Shown here piece by piece: positions 1-7,344 of a stretch of DNA of 17,498 nt. The stretch covers positions 1 to 17,498 of the forward strand of contig JADGJG010000517.1 in NCBI GenBank assembly GCA_027596195.1. Direction: 5' to 3'. The stretch's first letter is position 1, and each line of letters opens with the position of its first letter. The position numbers and the translations under genes are program-made. The notes under the pieces were generated by a model. That model had not been told where the DNA came from, ran no database searches, and saw only the letters and a list, made by a program, of their open reading frames with translations. Origin of the DNA: Podochytrium sp. JEL0797 (lineage: Eukaryota; Chytridiomycota; Chytridiomycetes; Chytridiales; Chytriomycetaceae).

Positions 1-1092
1 CAACGCCAACGGAAGATGAGTCATCTCTTTTTTTCTCAAAGATTTGCATATCTGACAATTCCGAAACGCGCTTCTTCTTCAAAAAATACAGTAGATTGAT
101 TGGCCTGGACATTCGACTGACTTGGTTCGTTCCTGGACACTGGAGAGAAGCACGACAAGAGGCGGACGTGATTCGTGTGGGGCATTTCATGTCACAATTT
201 GTTTGATCACGAATTTTCGACGCGCAGACCGCGGGGGAGGAAATGCGATCCACGGCCTGCGATCCTCACTGCATCGATGCCCACACCAATTCCAGGAGGA
301 AACAACAAATTAAACGGGTATTTACGCTTTTTATTGGGCTGATGAAACGCGAAAAGAAGACATTGTGATTTCGTTGTTGTTTCCAAACAACAGGCTCGCA
401 GCGAGCCCTCGCGAAACGGAGCGATCCAGAGATAATTCAATAAAGAGTTAAGTGTAAGAATAAGTCTTTATTCATCTGCAAACGCGAAAGAAACCCACAA
501 AACAAACAAACCAACAACTGTCAAATAACAAAAACAGATCTGGGCATTGGTTTCGGAGAGAAGACTCTCCTACTCACAACGGACGCCGCGAGAAGGCTCC
601 CAGAGAGGTCCGTCAAATAGAGGGGGTGCCAGAAAATGGGGATCCTACCTTTCAGCAATCACCCGCCCATAAGAGAGTCCAAACCAAGGAAGGTTCGACA
701 ACTTGGAACATCAACTGCACGAGAAAAGATGTTTTGGGGCATCTTTTTCGAGCTGCAAAAACGCGGGCCTCCCTTCACCTCGTTTCTGATCTGACAATTT
801 GGCGCAAAAAAAGAGAAGGAAAAACACTGAAAAAACACGAGACTGGAGATGAGAAAGATGAGAAAGTGGTGGGCGTCAGACGCCTTGGCGCAACAACAAA
901 ATGTGGAATGTGGATGATTAAAGGGGGTTCTCTCTTTCCTCCTCCTCCTCCTGAAGATACAGTCGACGAGCTGCTGAGGCGTTTCGACATCAGCAGGCAA
1001 AACTGAGGATCCGCCAGTGAAGCCAACCCCCTCATTTCAGGATATCCAGTTAGAAAAAAAACTATACCTTGTTGAGCGTGCAGTGGGCTTGA
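1..1092. other. Gene-poor stretch with no supportable coding sequence
   Basis: I find no recognisable protein, tRNA, rRNA or snRNA here. The open frames present (for example 626-1006 on +, 775-1113 on -) overlap each other on both strands, give low-complexity or unremarkable peptides and match no family I know. An AATAAA hexamer near 439 on the + strand could end a transcript entering from the left, but no coding frame supports that. The stretch does contain several short perfect palindromes: 271-280 (GCATCGATGC), 375-392, 393-407, 555-570 (6-bp stem), 724-747 (8-bp stem) and 872-884. The left part is probably 3' flank of an unseen gene, and the right end is the 3' flank of the minus-strand BAG gene. 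Confidence 0.6.
375..407. repeat. Two abutting perfect hairpins
   Basis: Bases 375-392 form an 8-bp perfect stem with a 2-nt loop (TGTTGTTT/AAACAACA). Bases 393-407 directly after form a 7-bp GC-rich stem around a single central A (GGCTCGC/GCGAGCC). No base separates the two. The second hairpin superficially resembles a histone mRNA stem-loop but lacks the 4-nt loop and there is no histone gene beside it. The function is unknown. Confidence 0.6.
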
Positions 1093-1098
1093 TTTATT
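1093..1098 (-). terminator. Poly(A) signal of the zinc-finger BAG gene
   Basis: The + strand TTTATT reads AATAAA on the minus strand, about 36 nt beyond the TAA stop at 1134-1136. That spacing is ordinary for a fungal poly(A) signal. Confidence 0.6.
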
Positions 1099-1133
1099 CA
1101 CCATATCATGCAAAAGAAGGAGAAGCGAAAATG

Positions 1134-1982
1134 TTAAAACTTCTTGATTGCATCCTTCTTCGCGTGTTCAATCTGATCGAGCTTCTTTTGCACCTCACGC
1201 ACCAACACTTTTCTCGCGTTCCGCACAGCCTCAAAGCCGCCACTGTCAATCCCATCTGCCTTCAACAGGATGGCAATCAAATTCTCCTCCACCTCCAACA
1301 AGGGCCGGTTCGCTTTTCCACCCAATACGAGAGTCTTTTTTTTGGAATCGATTTCGAGAGTGCGCGTGAGCTTCGCGAGACGCGTTGACCAGTTTGTGGC
1401 CGGGAACTGGTGGTGGAATTTTATGCGCAGCTCTGTGACGCAGCGCAAGCGGGCGCGTGGTTGGATGTGGGTGCGGAACCAGTGTTGTAACGTGCGGGCA
1501 GCGTCGCGTTGGGTGTCGGTGAGGTTGTGGGGAAGGAGCCAAGAGACAAACTGGCGCCAGAGGGATTCGACGGGATTCCGTCTTGGGATGGGGCTGGAAG
1601 CCTTGTGGCGTTTTGGTGCTGGAGAATCCTCCTCTCTTGTGTTGAGTGTGGTTCGCGAATCCTCTCTCGATGTTCTCCACTTGAGAAACTTCTGTGGCCA
1701 CTTGTTGCGATGGCGCTGTGTGAGGTGATCGAGCTGGACGGAATAGGGCGGGTGGGATGGGTCGAGTTTGAAGATGCGTTCGCACAACAGACACGTCCAC
1801 GTTTCGCCGCGAGAAGTTGTGCGCGAGGAAAACAGGACCGAGCAGATCTCTTTCCCCGAATATCCCAACAAGATATCTTTGTTATTGGTACTTGTTGGTG
1901 TGTGTGTTCTAGAAGGTGTTCTAGAGGGTGTTGCTCGTGAAGGGCTGTGCGAGTGTTTGCGTTTGCGCGTTGGTGTGGACAT
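1134..1982 (-). CDS. BAG-domain cochaperone with N-terminal zinc finger and IQ-like motif
   Basis: A 282-aa, single-exon frame. Residues about 227-276 are a BAG domain, the three-helix module that binds the Hsp70 ATPase domain and drives nucleotide exchange. It shows LLEVEENL, LLKADGID, and the helix VRNARKVLVREVQ with Arg257 and Gln265 eight apart, the spacing of the Hsp70-contacting Arg/Gln pair in BAG1 and BAG3. Residues 161-175 (AARTLQHWFRTHIQP) resemble an IQ calmodulin-binding helix just ahead of the BAG domain, as in plant BAG5-7. Residues 62-91 carry C64-x2-C67...H86-x4-H91 after a Trp, fitting a BED/C2H2-type zinc finger. The N-terminus (PTRKRKHSHSP) and PAPKRHK near 121 look like nuclear-localisation signals. 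The region 183-235 is clearly related to the tandem BAG proteins at 7345 and 8776. The BAG assignment is firm; the zinc finger and IQ calls are from motif spacing. No heat-shock element is visible upstream. Confidence 0.82.
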   Translation of the reverse strand: MSTPTRKRKHSHSPSRATPSRTPSRTHTPTSTNNKDILLGYSGKEICSVLFSSRTTSRGETWTCLLCERIFKLDPSHPPYSVQLDHLTQRHRNKWPQKFLKWRTSREDSRTTLNTREEDSPAPKRHKASSPIPRRNPVESLWRQFVSWLLPHNLTDTQRDAARTLQHWFRTHIQPRARLRCVTELRIKFHHQFPATNWSTRLAKLTRTLEIDSKKKTLVLGGKANRPLLEVEENLIAILLKADGIDSGGFEAVRNARKVLVREVQKKLDQIEHAKKDAIKKF

Positions 1983-2036
1983 CGTTTGGTGTTTCGTGTT
2001 GTTTCGTTTTTGTTTTTTTTCTTTTCCCTTTCCTCT

Positions 2037-2047
2037 TTTATTTTATA
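2037..2047 (-). promoter_or_regulatory. Receptor stop codon overlapping a poly(A) signal and a TATA-like box
   Basis: On the minus strand 2047-2041 reads TATAAAA, and 2042-2037 reads AATAAA immediately after the receptor's TAA stop (2045-2043). The TATA-like box lies about 59 bp before the BAG gene's ATG at 1982, a normal distance. The hexamer is unusually close to the receptor stop. The same dozen bases may therefore end one gene and start the next; this is inference from position and motif only. Confidence 0.4.
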
Positions 2048-3299
2048 TGATTTTCCGAAACACCTTCTTCACATTCAACCGAATGTCGCGGTTATAGCAC
2101 AGTAAAATAATAGGCCCGGCTGTCTCGTTCGCCACCACAGAACACGCAGACACAAAATCCATCAACGGCGGCGCTGCCTCGTTGGTCACTATTTGATAAA
2201 TCATCATACAGAGATACGGCGTCCATCCAACCAAAAACGACACGACAATCAGAATCGATTGCTTGAGAAGCTCTTTTTGGTCTTCGACGAGTCGGTGGTT
2301 GTTGAGTGTTGCGAGGAGCGACGGGTGGATCCCAATCGCGGTGGTAGAAGGCCGGCTTTTGGAATCTACTGATTTCCGACCTACCATTGCCTCCGAGAAA
2401 CTCTTGGAACCCGTTGATTTGCGCGAACCCCCCACCACGCCACCACCCATTTCCGAGAAACTCTTGGACCCTGTTGATTTGCGTTTCGTGTTCATGGGGT
2501 TGCTATTGTTGTTTTGGGTGGAGTTACTGGGTGGATCCGACTCGTTCAAAGGCGTCGTGCGTGCGTCGATGGAGCTCTTGCGAGAGTCGTGTGGTGCCGT
2601 GGCTGCTGCCACGAGATTGTCAATGGCGGGAAGCGCGGGTTCGATGGCAAGCGACTTGCGGACCCCCGCGACGGATTTCTTCATGGCGATTGAGATGGCC
2701 GTGTATACGTAGAGGATGAAACAGAGGGGTGGGCCGAGCATGAGGAGGGTGAGGACAATGAGCGTGATTCCTTTCGCGTCCTGCGTCGCTCCGGCCCATC
2801 CGATTCCGCAGTAGATTCCGCTTGGCATGGTGGTGTAGTTGAATTGGGCGATGGGTTCGAGGAGGAGTGGGAGGAGGTAGACTAGAGCGGTCAAGATGAC
2901 CGCGCCACTTGCGAATATCCACGCGGCTCGACGCGTCACGTTCTCTTGTCGAACGATAACGCTGTAGCGGCAGCAAGTGAGTCCGAGAATCAGGAGAAGC
3001 GAGCTGCTGTGGCCTGTAAAGGTCGTGTAACCAGCGACATGGCACGCTTTGACGCGGAAGTCACTGTCGAAGCCAAAGAATTTGAAGCCCGCAACAATCA
3101 TATTGACTATGTTGTTGATGGCGTCTGTGCAACACAAACAAAAGGACAGAAATGAACTCGATTGCAGAAGGTGTGCCTTTGTGAGGTTGCAGAGCACCAC
3201 CGCGAGATTGAGCACGGCCGCGATGGAGCTCAGAGTGCCGAGCGTGAAGATGGCCGCGTTTGGAATCTGATGGGCCACTAGAGGCTGAGTGGAGTTCAT
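2043..3299 (-). CDS. Class A (rhodopsin-like) seven-transmembrane receptor
   Basis: Single exon. I prefer the Met at 3299 (418 aa), because it gives a short outside tail with an N-glycosylation site (MNSTQP); the frame is also open from a Met at 3392 (449 aa), but those 31 extra residues are basic and unlike a receptor N-terminus. In 449-aa numbering the membrane helices are about 45-70, 79-104, 116-146, 155-178, 207-235, 377-401 and 407-433. Class A landmark residues are present: N62 (1.50), D90 (2.50), R142 (3.50), W158 (4.50), P221/222 (5.50), P392 (6.50), P427 (7.50), and the C117/C195 disulfide pair. Oddities: DRY is CRY, CWxP is GWTP, and NPxxY is GPIIL. The retinal-binding lysine position of helix 7 is V420, so it is not a photoactive opsin. 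Loop 3 is long (about 236-374), Ser/Asn-rich and internally repeated. The ligand is unknown; G-protein coupling at the plasma membrane is expected from the family. Confidence 0.83.
   Translation of the reverse strand: MNSTQPLVAHQIPNAAIFTLGTLSSIAAVLNLAVVLCNLTKAHLLQSSSFLSFCLCCTDAINNIVNMIVAGFKFFGFDSDFRVKACHVAGYTTFTGHSSSLLLILGLTCCRYSVIVRQENVTRRAAWIFASGAVILTALVYLLPLLLEPIAQFNYTTMPSGIYCGIGWAGATQDAKGITLIVLTLLMLGPPLCFILYVYTAISIAMKKSVAGVRKSLAIEPALPAIDNLVAAATAPHDSRKSSIDARTTPLNESDPPSNSTQNNNSNPMNTKRKSTGSKSFSEMGGGVVGGSRKSTGSKSFSEAMVGRKSVDSKSRPSTTAIGIHPSLLATLNNHRLVEDQKELLKQSILIVVSFLVGWTPYLCMMIYQIVTNEAAPPLMDFVSACSVVANETAGPIILLCYNRDIRLNVKKVFRKII
2356..2483 (-). repeat. 60-bp-period repeat coding the receptor's third intracellular loop
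   Basis: Bases 2392-2423 and 2452-2483 match at all but two positions over 32 nt and sit exactly 60 bp apart. They encode two copies of RKSTGSKSFSE. A decayed third copy (GRKSVDSKSRP) lies at about 2356-2380. The unit is basic and serine-rich and would lie in cytoplasmic loop 3, where GPCRs are commonly phosphorylated. Confidence 0.75.
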
Positions 3300-3428
3300 A
3301 TGCCAAAAACCAGGTTTGTGTCGCGCTTTTCGCCACAAAGGGAAGTGTAAATCTTGTTCTGTCTTTCCGACAAACGCAGATAAGATTTTCATAAAATATT
3401 AGCCTGCGCCTGCCAGAAAAAACAATCA
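3300..3428. promoter_or_regulatory. Short divergent promoter region between receptor and remodeler genes
   Basis: If the receptor starts at 3299, only 129 bp separate two divergently transcribed starts; with the 3392 start it would be 36 bp. I see no convincing TATA box or heat-shock element on either strand, so this is assigned as a shared promoter region by position alone. Confidence 0.4.
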
Positions 3429-6400
3429 ATGTCGGACGTTTCGCCGGCAACCACACGCAGGGCTCTGAGCGACCGCATTGCCTCTGTGAAGTTCAATGCC
3501 ACACTTCAGAAGCTGCCCGATGGACTCCTCAAGCCGGGCGTTGTCCTGCGGGACTACCAGGTAAGGTCCTTAAGGTACCATGTATTCGGACACTCACGCA
3601 AAGGCATACCTAGCTGAAAGGTGTGCAGTGGATGCATGCGATGTTTGCAGCAGATGGTGTCAATGGGGGCATTCTGGGTGAGTGTGTTTGATTGTGTTTC
3701 GACTTTCGAGAACTTACGGCGCTTACTTGCAGCCGACGAGATGGGTACCTATTCATTCCGAGTGCTTCACTGTGCCAGCAACTAAATAATCAATTGCCGT
3801 AAAAGGCCTCGGCAAAACCCTCCAAACGATCGCGTTTCTTGCCCACCTGAACCAATCGCCCAAATCGCGCCGTTTTCTGATTGTCACCCCGCTGAGTGTT
3901 TTGGAGAATTGGAACGATGAGTTTCAAAAGTTTTGTGTCTCGAATTCGGTCTGTCGCGTGATCAAATATACGGGGACAAAGGAGGAACGCGCTTCGTTGC
4001 GTGAACAAATCAAAGACAATATTGAGTTTCGGTTTGATGCGATGCTTGTGACGTATGAAACGGTGACGAGCGATATTGCTTTCGTTCAGTCTTTTGAGTG
4101 GGATGTTCTGGTCGTCGACGTAATGTCGTTTGGTGTTTTCGCGTGCTGGCCACCCCATGATTCTGAAGCACCTTCCTGCCCGTCCCAACAGGAAGCCCAC
4201 CGTCTCAAGAACCCATTATCTCTTCTCCACACGACTCTGTTGACTCTTTCACCACCGCCCTTCAAACTCTTGCTCACGGGAACCCCCGTACAAAACAATC
4301 TCAACGAGCTCGAATCGCTTCTCGCGTTCTGCTGTCCATCCATCTTTGGCGCTTCCTCACCACCCAGCGGAACGCTTCAAACTCTTTATGGATGCGGTGC
4401 AAATGAATCCGAAAAGAACGCGCTTCTCCAGGAACTGAATGAACTGATTCGGCCGTTCATGTTGCGAAGAGAGAAGGAGTCGGTGTTGACGTTGCCTCCC
4501 ATGAAGGAAACGGTTCTGTATACGCGTACGTGGTTTCTGTTGTCCTTCTTGCATCTAAAAGAGAATTCTCTCGCTGTTCAGCCATGTCGGACCTTCAGAA
4601 AACGCTTTACAAGTCGATCTTGACGAAAAATATGGCGGTGTTTGATACAGGGCGCAAGACTGGATTGATGAATAGTTGAGATTCCGTTTTTGTGTTTGCG
4701 ATTCGCGTTCTGACCATCGCTTTTCGAACACAGTTTTGATGCAGTTGAGAAAGTGCTGCAACCACCCATACCTCTTTGGTTCGTTTGCCATTTTAATCCT
4801 TTTTTTGAACTTCACCTGAATCAACCTGGAATCAACCCATTTCCAGATGGTATCGAACCAGAACCCTTCGAAGCCGGCGACCACCTCTTCACGTCCTCTG
4901 GAAAACTCCTCGTTCTCGACCACCTCCTCGCCCACCTGCACTCCACCAACCACCGCGTCCTCCTCTTCTCCCAAATGACCCAGATGCTCAACATTCTCCA
5001 AGATTACCTGACATACCGCGGATACTCCCACGTGCGATTGGACGGGTCCATCCGCGGACAAGACCGGCACACCACTGTTACCGAATTCTCATCCCCTTCT
5101 TCCGACACGTTCGTGTTCCTCCTGTCGACCCGCGCGGGTGGGGTTGGATTGAACTTGACGGCGGCGGATACAGTGATTTTCTTTGACAGTGATTTCAACC
5201 CCATGATGGATATGCAGGCTGCGGCGAGGGCGCATCGGATTGGACAGACGCGGAGGGTGGAGGTGGTGAGGCTTGTTACGGAGGGGAGTGTGGAGGAGGT
5301 GGTGTTGAGGAGGGCGAAGGGGAAGAGGGTTTTGAGTGAGAAGGTTGTTGGTGGGGGGAGTGGTGGGGAGGAGGGGAGTGGGGTGGAGGAGGGGAAGGCT
5401 GGGAGTGATCTTGTGGCTGTGTTGAGGTTTGGGGTGGCGGGGTTGGTTGGTGGGGATGGTGGTGGGGTGAGTGTTGAGAAGAGAGCGGAGGAGTTGGTGG
5501 AGAAGTATGTTTGCGATGCGGCGGAAACGGGTGGGGAGGATTCTAATGCGGTGCAGGAAGACGCTAGTATTTATTTGTACGAAGGCACGGATTTGAAGAA
5601 AGATGAGGACGCGTTCGCGCAGCTGAAGGAGGAAATGGGTGTTGCTGAATCGGTATGTTTTTTTTCAATCTTGGCTTTTAAGGTTTGACTGATTTTTTAG
5701 AATGAGGAAACCGAATCGGCAAAACAACGCGCCTTGGAACAGTCGGATCGAGCAGCGGCTCTCAAGCTTCGACGCGAAGAGAGACAACGAGAGGCATGGC
5801 TAAAAATGGGGTACGAGTCGTTTGCACTCGCGGAGGATCTCGAATCCGTGATGGAATCTGAAGAGGAAGAAGAGGAAGAGGTGGACGACGCTGGCAAGTA
5901 TTTCGTGTACAAGACTGGGTCGATTACGGACCCGGATGTGGGACAAGGGGAAGTTGGAATCATTGTTCAGTTGAGTCTGTTTTTGTGCTCTGGTCCCATT
6001 TATTCTCTCTGAATTTTCTCAGTGTTGTTGATGATTCCGGAAACTGGCCTGCTCGTGGGGTTTTTGCGGCTTTGAGCCAAATGGACGGCGGAATCGAAGA
6101 GGTATCGCTTTTTTCTTCTTCACGCGCTGTGTTTGCTGAAAAAGATTCCGCAGTATTATTCCGCGTCCTCGGGTGCCGCCAAAAACCTTGCCCTCGGATC
6201 CGCACACCTTCTCCCAACCCTGATTCCCGTCAATTCTGGCGGCCACGTCCAAGTTTGCCTCCTCGTTGCCCAGAAACGCGGTCGAGACGGATCGCTGGGA
6301 AATCTTCGATTCCCCGATTTAGAATCTGGGCTCATGAAGGTTGGGAAAGCTGCGAAATTGATGGGAGGTAAAAAAAAACAATATTCATTTCATCAAAGGT

Positions 6401-7116
6401 CATTCATACACTTTGTTTTCCCAGCTTCCGTGCACTTGCCTCGATTCGGGCAGGCAACTCCTGGGTTTGATTGGTATCAAACTGAACGCATCATTCGAAA
6501 GTGCGTTCCCTCTCAACGAGTCAAGACTGTGCTCTACTATTTCCGACGCAATCATGCCTCCGCGTCGAATTCGAGTTCACGCCAATCGAATCATAACCAA
6601 ACCTCTCGAACCCAAGCGCCCGTGAAACGGAATCTGTTCCCGAATCAATCCGTTCAAGCGAACTCTTCTTCATCGTCAGTCCAAACTCCTCTCACTGGAT
6701 CGAAACCCCAACCATCCCGATTGCAGGCACCTCAACCAGGATCCTCGTCCTCATCCCACCCACTGAAACGAACCGCAACTGTCGTCAACGCAAACACCGA
6801 CCCCTCCCCAATCCTCAAAAAGACCAAACCATCGTCCCCACCACCGCAACCGATTCCAACCGCAACCGCTTCACCACCCACGCCACCAGACATCCGACTC
6901 AAGCGCATCGCTTTCCTGTATGGCATTCGAGACGCTGCAAAGAGGTTGCAAGTGAAGGAGTTTGTAACGACGCGAGGAGGGGATGTGATGGACGGGTGGG
7001 ACCCGAGTGTTGTCAATTTGGTGGTCGTGGAGGATATTGGAGAAAAAGAGGATTTGAGCGAGGGGTGTAAATCTGGGGTTGTGATTTTGACTGTGGAGGA
7101 GTTGTTGGAGAGTTAG
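3429..7116 (+). CDS. CHD1L: ALC1/CHD1L-type SNF2 remodeler: ATPase, macro domain, BRCT-like C-terminus
   Basis: A DNA-damage chromatin remodeler that slides nucleosomes when its macro domain binds poly(ADP-ribose). Reconstructed exons: 3429-3560, 3614-3677, 3733-3744, 3806-4119, 4192-4525, 4582-4674, 4734-4778, 4847-5652, 5701-5969, 6023-6101, 6154-6367, 6425-7116; they join in frame to 1017 aa. ATPase motifs: RDYQ (41-44), Walker A DEMGLGKT (67-74, Lys73), DEAH (174-177), LTGTPVQN (202-209), then in lobe 2 [29 protein letters not shown] and [10 protein letters not shown]. The linker has a short RRxxR basic helix near 623-630 and an acidic run near 652-660. The macro domain spans about 666-830, with VVDDSGNW (691-698; the Asp pair lines up with the ADP-ribose-binding region of human ALC1) and SVHLPRFG. 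After a Ser/Pro-rich linker, residues 943-1017 look BRCT-like ([24 protein letters not shown]) but lack the usual late Trp. The 6145 acceptor is an in-frame alternative to 6154. Identity is very secure; exact borders were worked out by eye. Confidence 0.93.
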
Positions 7117-7193
7117 AATACAGGCCGTTGTCGGTGTGCCTGAAATTATGGAAGAAACGAAGTTGCATTAGCCTTTGCGTGTTTGAAGGGGAG

Positions 7194-7243
7194 TCCATTT
7201 CATTGCTCAAGAATCGATTCGAATGTATTTGAATTGAAATGGA
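7194..7243. repeat. 50-bp imperfect palindrome at the left edge of unit A
   Basis: The outer arms TCCATTTCA/TGAAATGGA pair perfectly over 9 bp, and the centre holds GAATCGATTC (7211-7220), itself a perfect palindrome. The middle of the arms is degraded relative to the matching element at 8626-8675, which pairs almost throughout. Confidence 0.6.
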
Positions 7244-7264
7244 AGGATGAGGAAGTTTGAGAAC

Positions 7265-7298
7265 CACGTGGAAGGTTCGACAATTTTCGAGAAAATTC
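7265..7298 (+). promoter_or_regulatory. CACGTG box plus six-unit heat-shock element, BAG copy A
   Basis: CACGTG at 7265-7270 is followed at once by alternating GAA/TTC units every 5 bp: GAA 7271, TTC 7276, CAA 7281 (one mismatch), TTC 7286, GAA 7291, TTC 7296. The last three form a perfect TTCnnGAAnnTTC core. This is the arrangement bound by heat-shock factor trimers. It lies about 34 bp upstream of the TATA box. Confidence 0.85.
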
Positions 7299-7331
7299 TC
7301 GTGGCGTCTGGGCTCCCCACACAAAAATTGA

Positions 7332-7338
7332 TATAAAA
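7332..7338 (+). promoter_or_regulatory. TATA box of BAG copy A
   Basis: TATAAAA starts only 13 bp before the first ATG (7345). With transcription usually starting about 25-35 bp downstream of a metazoan-like TATA, the mRNA would begin after 7345, so the ATG at 7384 is the likelier start. If this lineage uses more distant or scattered start sites the point would not hold. Confidence 0.7.
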
Positions 7339-7344
7339 GCAAGC

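Noticed and set aside
689..701. Third heat-shock element, sharing GGAAGGTTCGACAA with the BAG promoters
   Set aside because: Only the first two GAA/TTC units are in register; the ladder then breaks and no gene start is supported downstream.
626..1006. Coding ORF on the + strand
   Set aside because: It overlaps comparable open frames on the minus strand, gives an unremarkable peptide, and no splice or homology signal supports it.
2043..3299. Photoactive opsin
   Set aside because: The Schiff-base lysine position in helix 7 is valine (V420 in 449-aa numbering), so retinal could not be bound in the usual way.
6133..7116. Independent gene starting at Met 6133
   Set aside because: It is the macro-domain and C-terminal part of the ALC1 gene read through an in-frame intron; the upstream exons join in phase and match the family.
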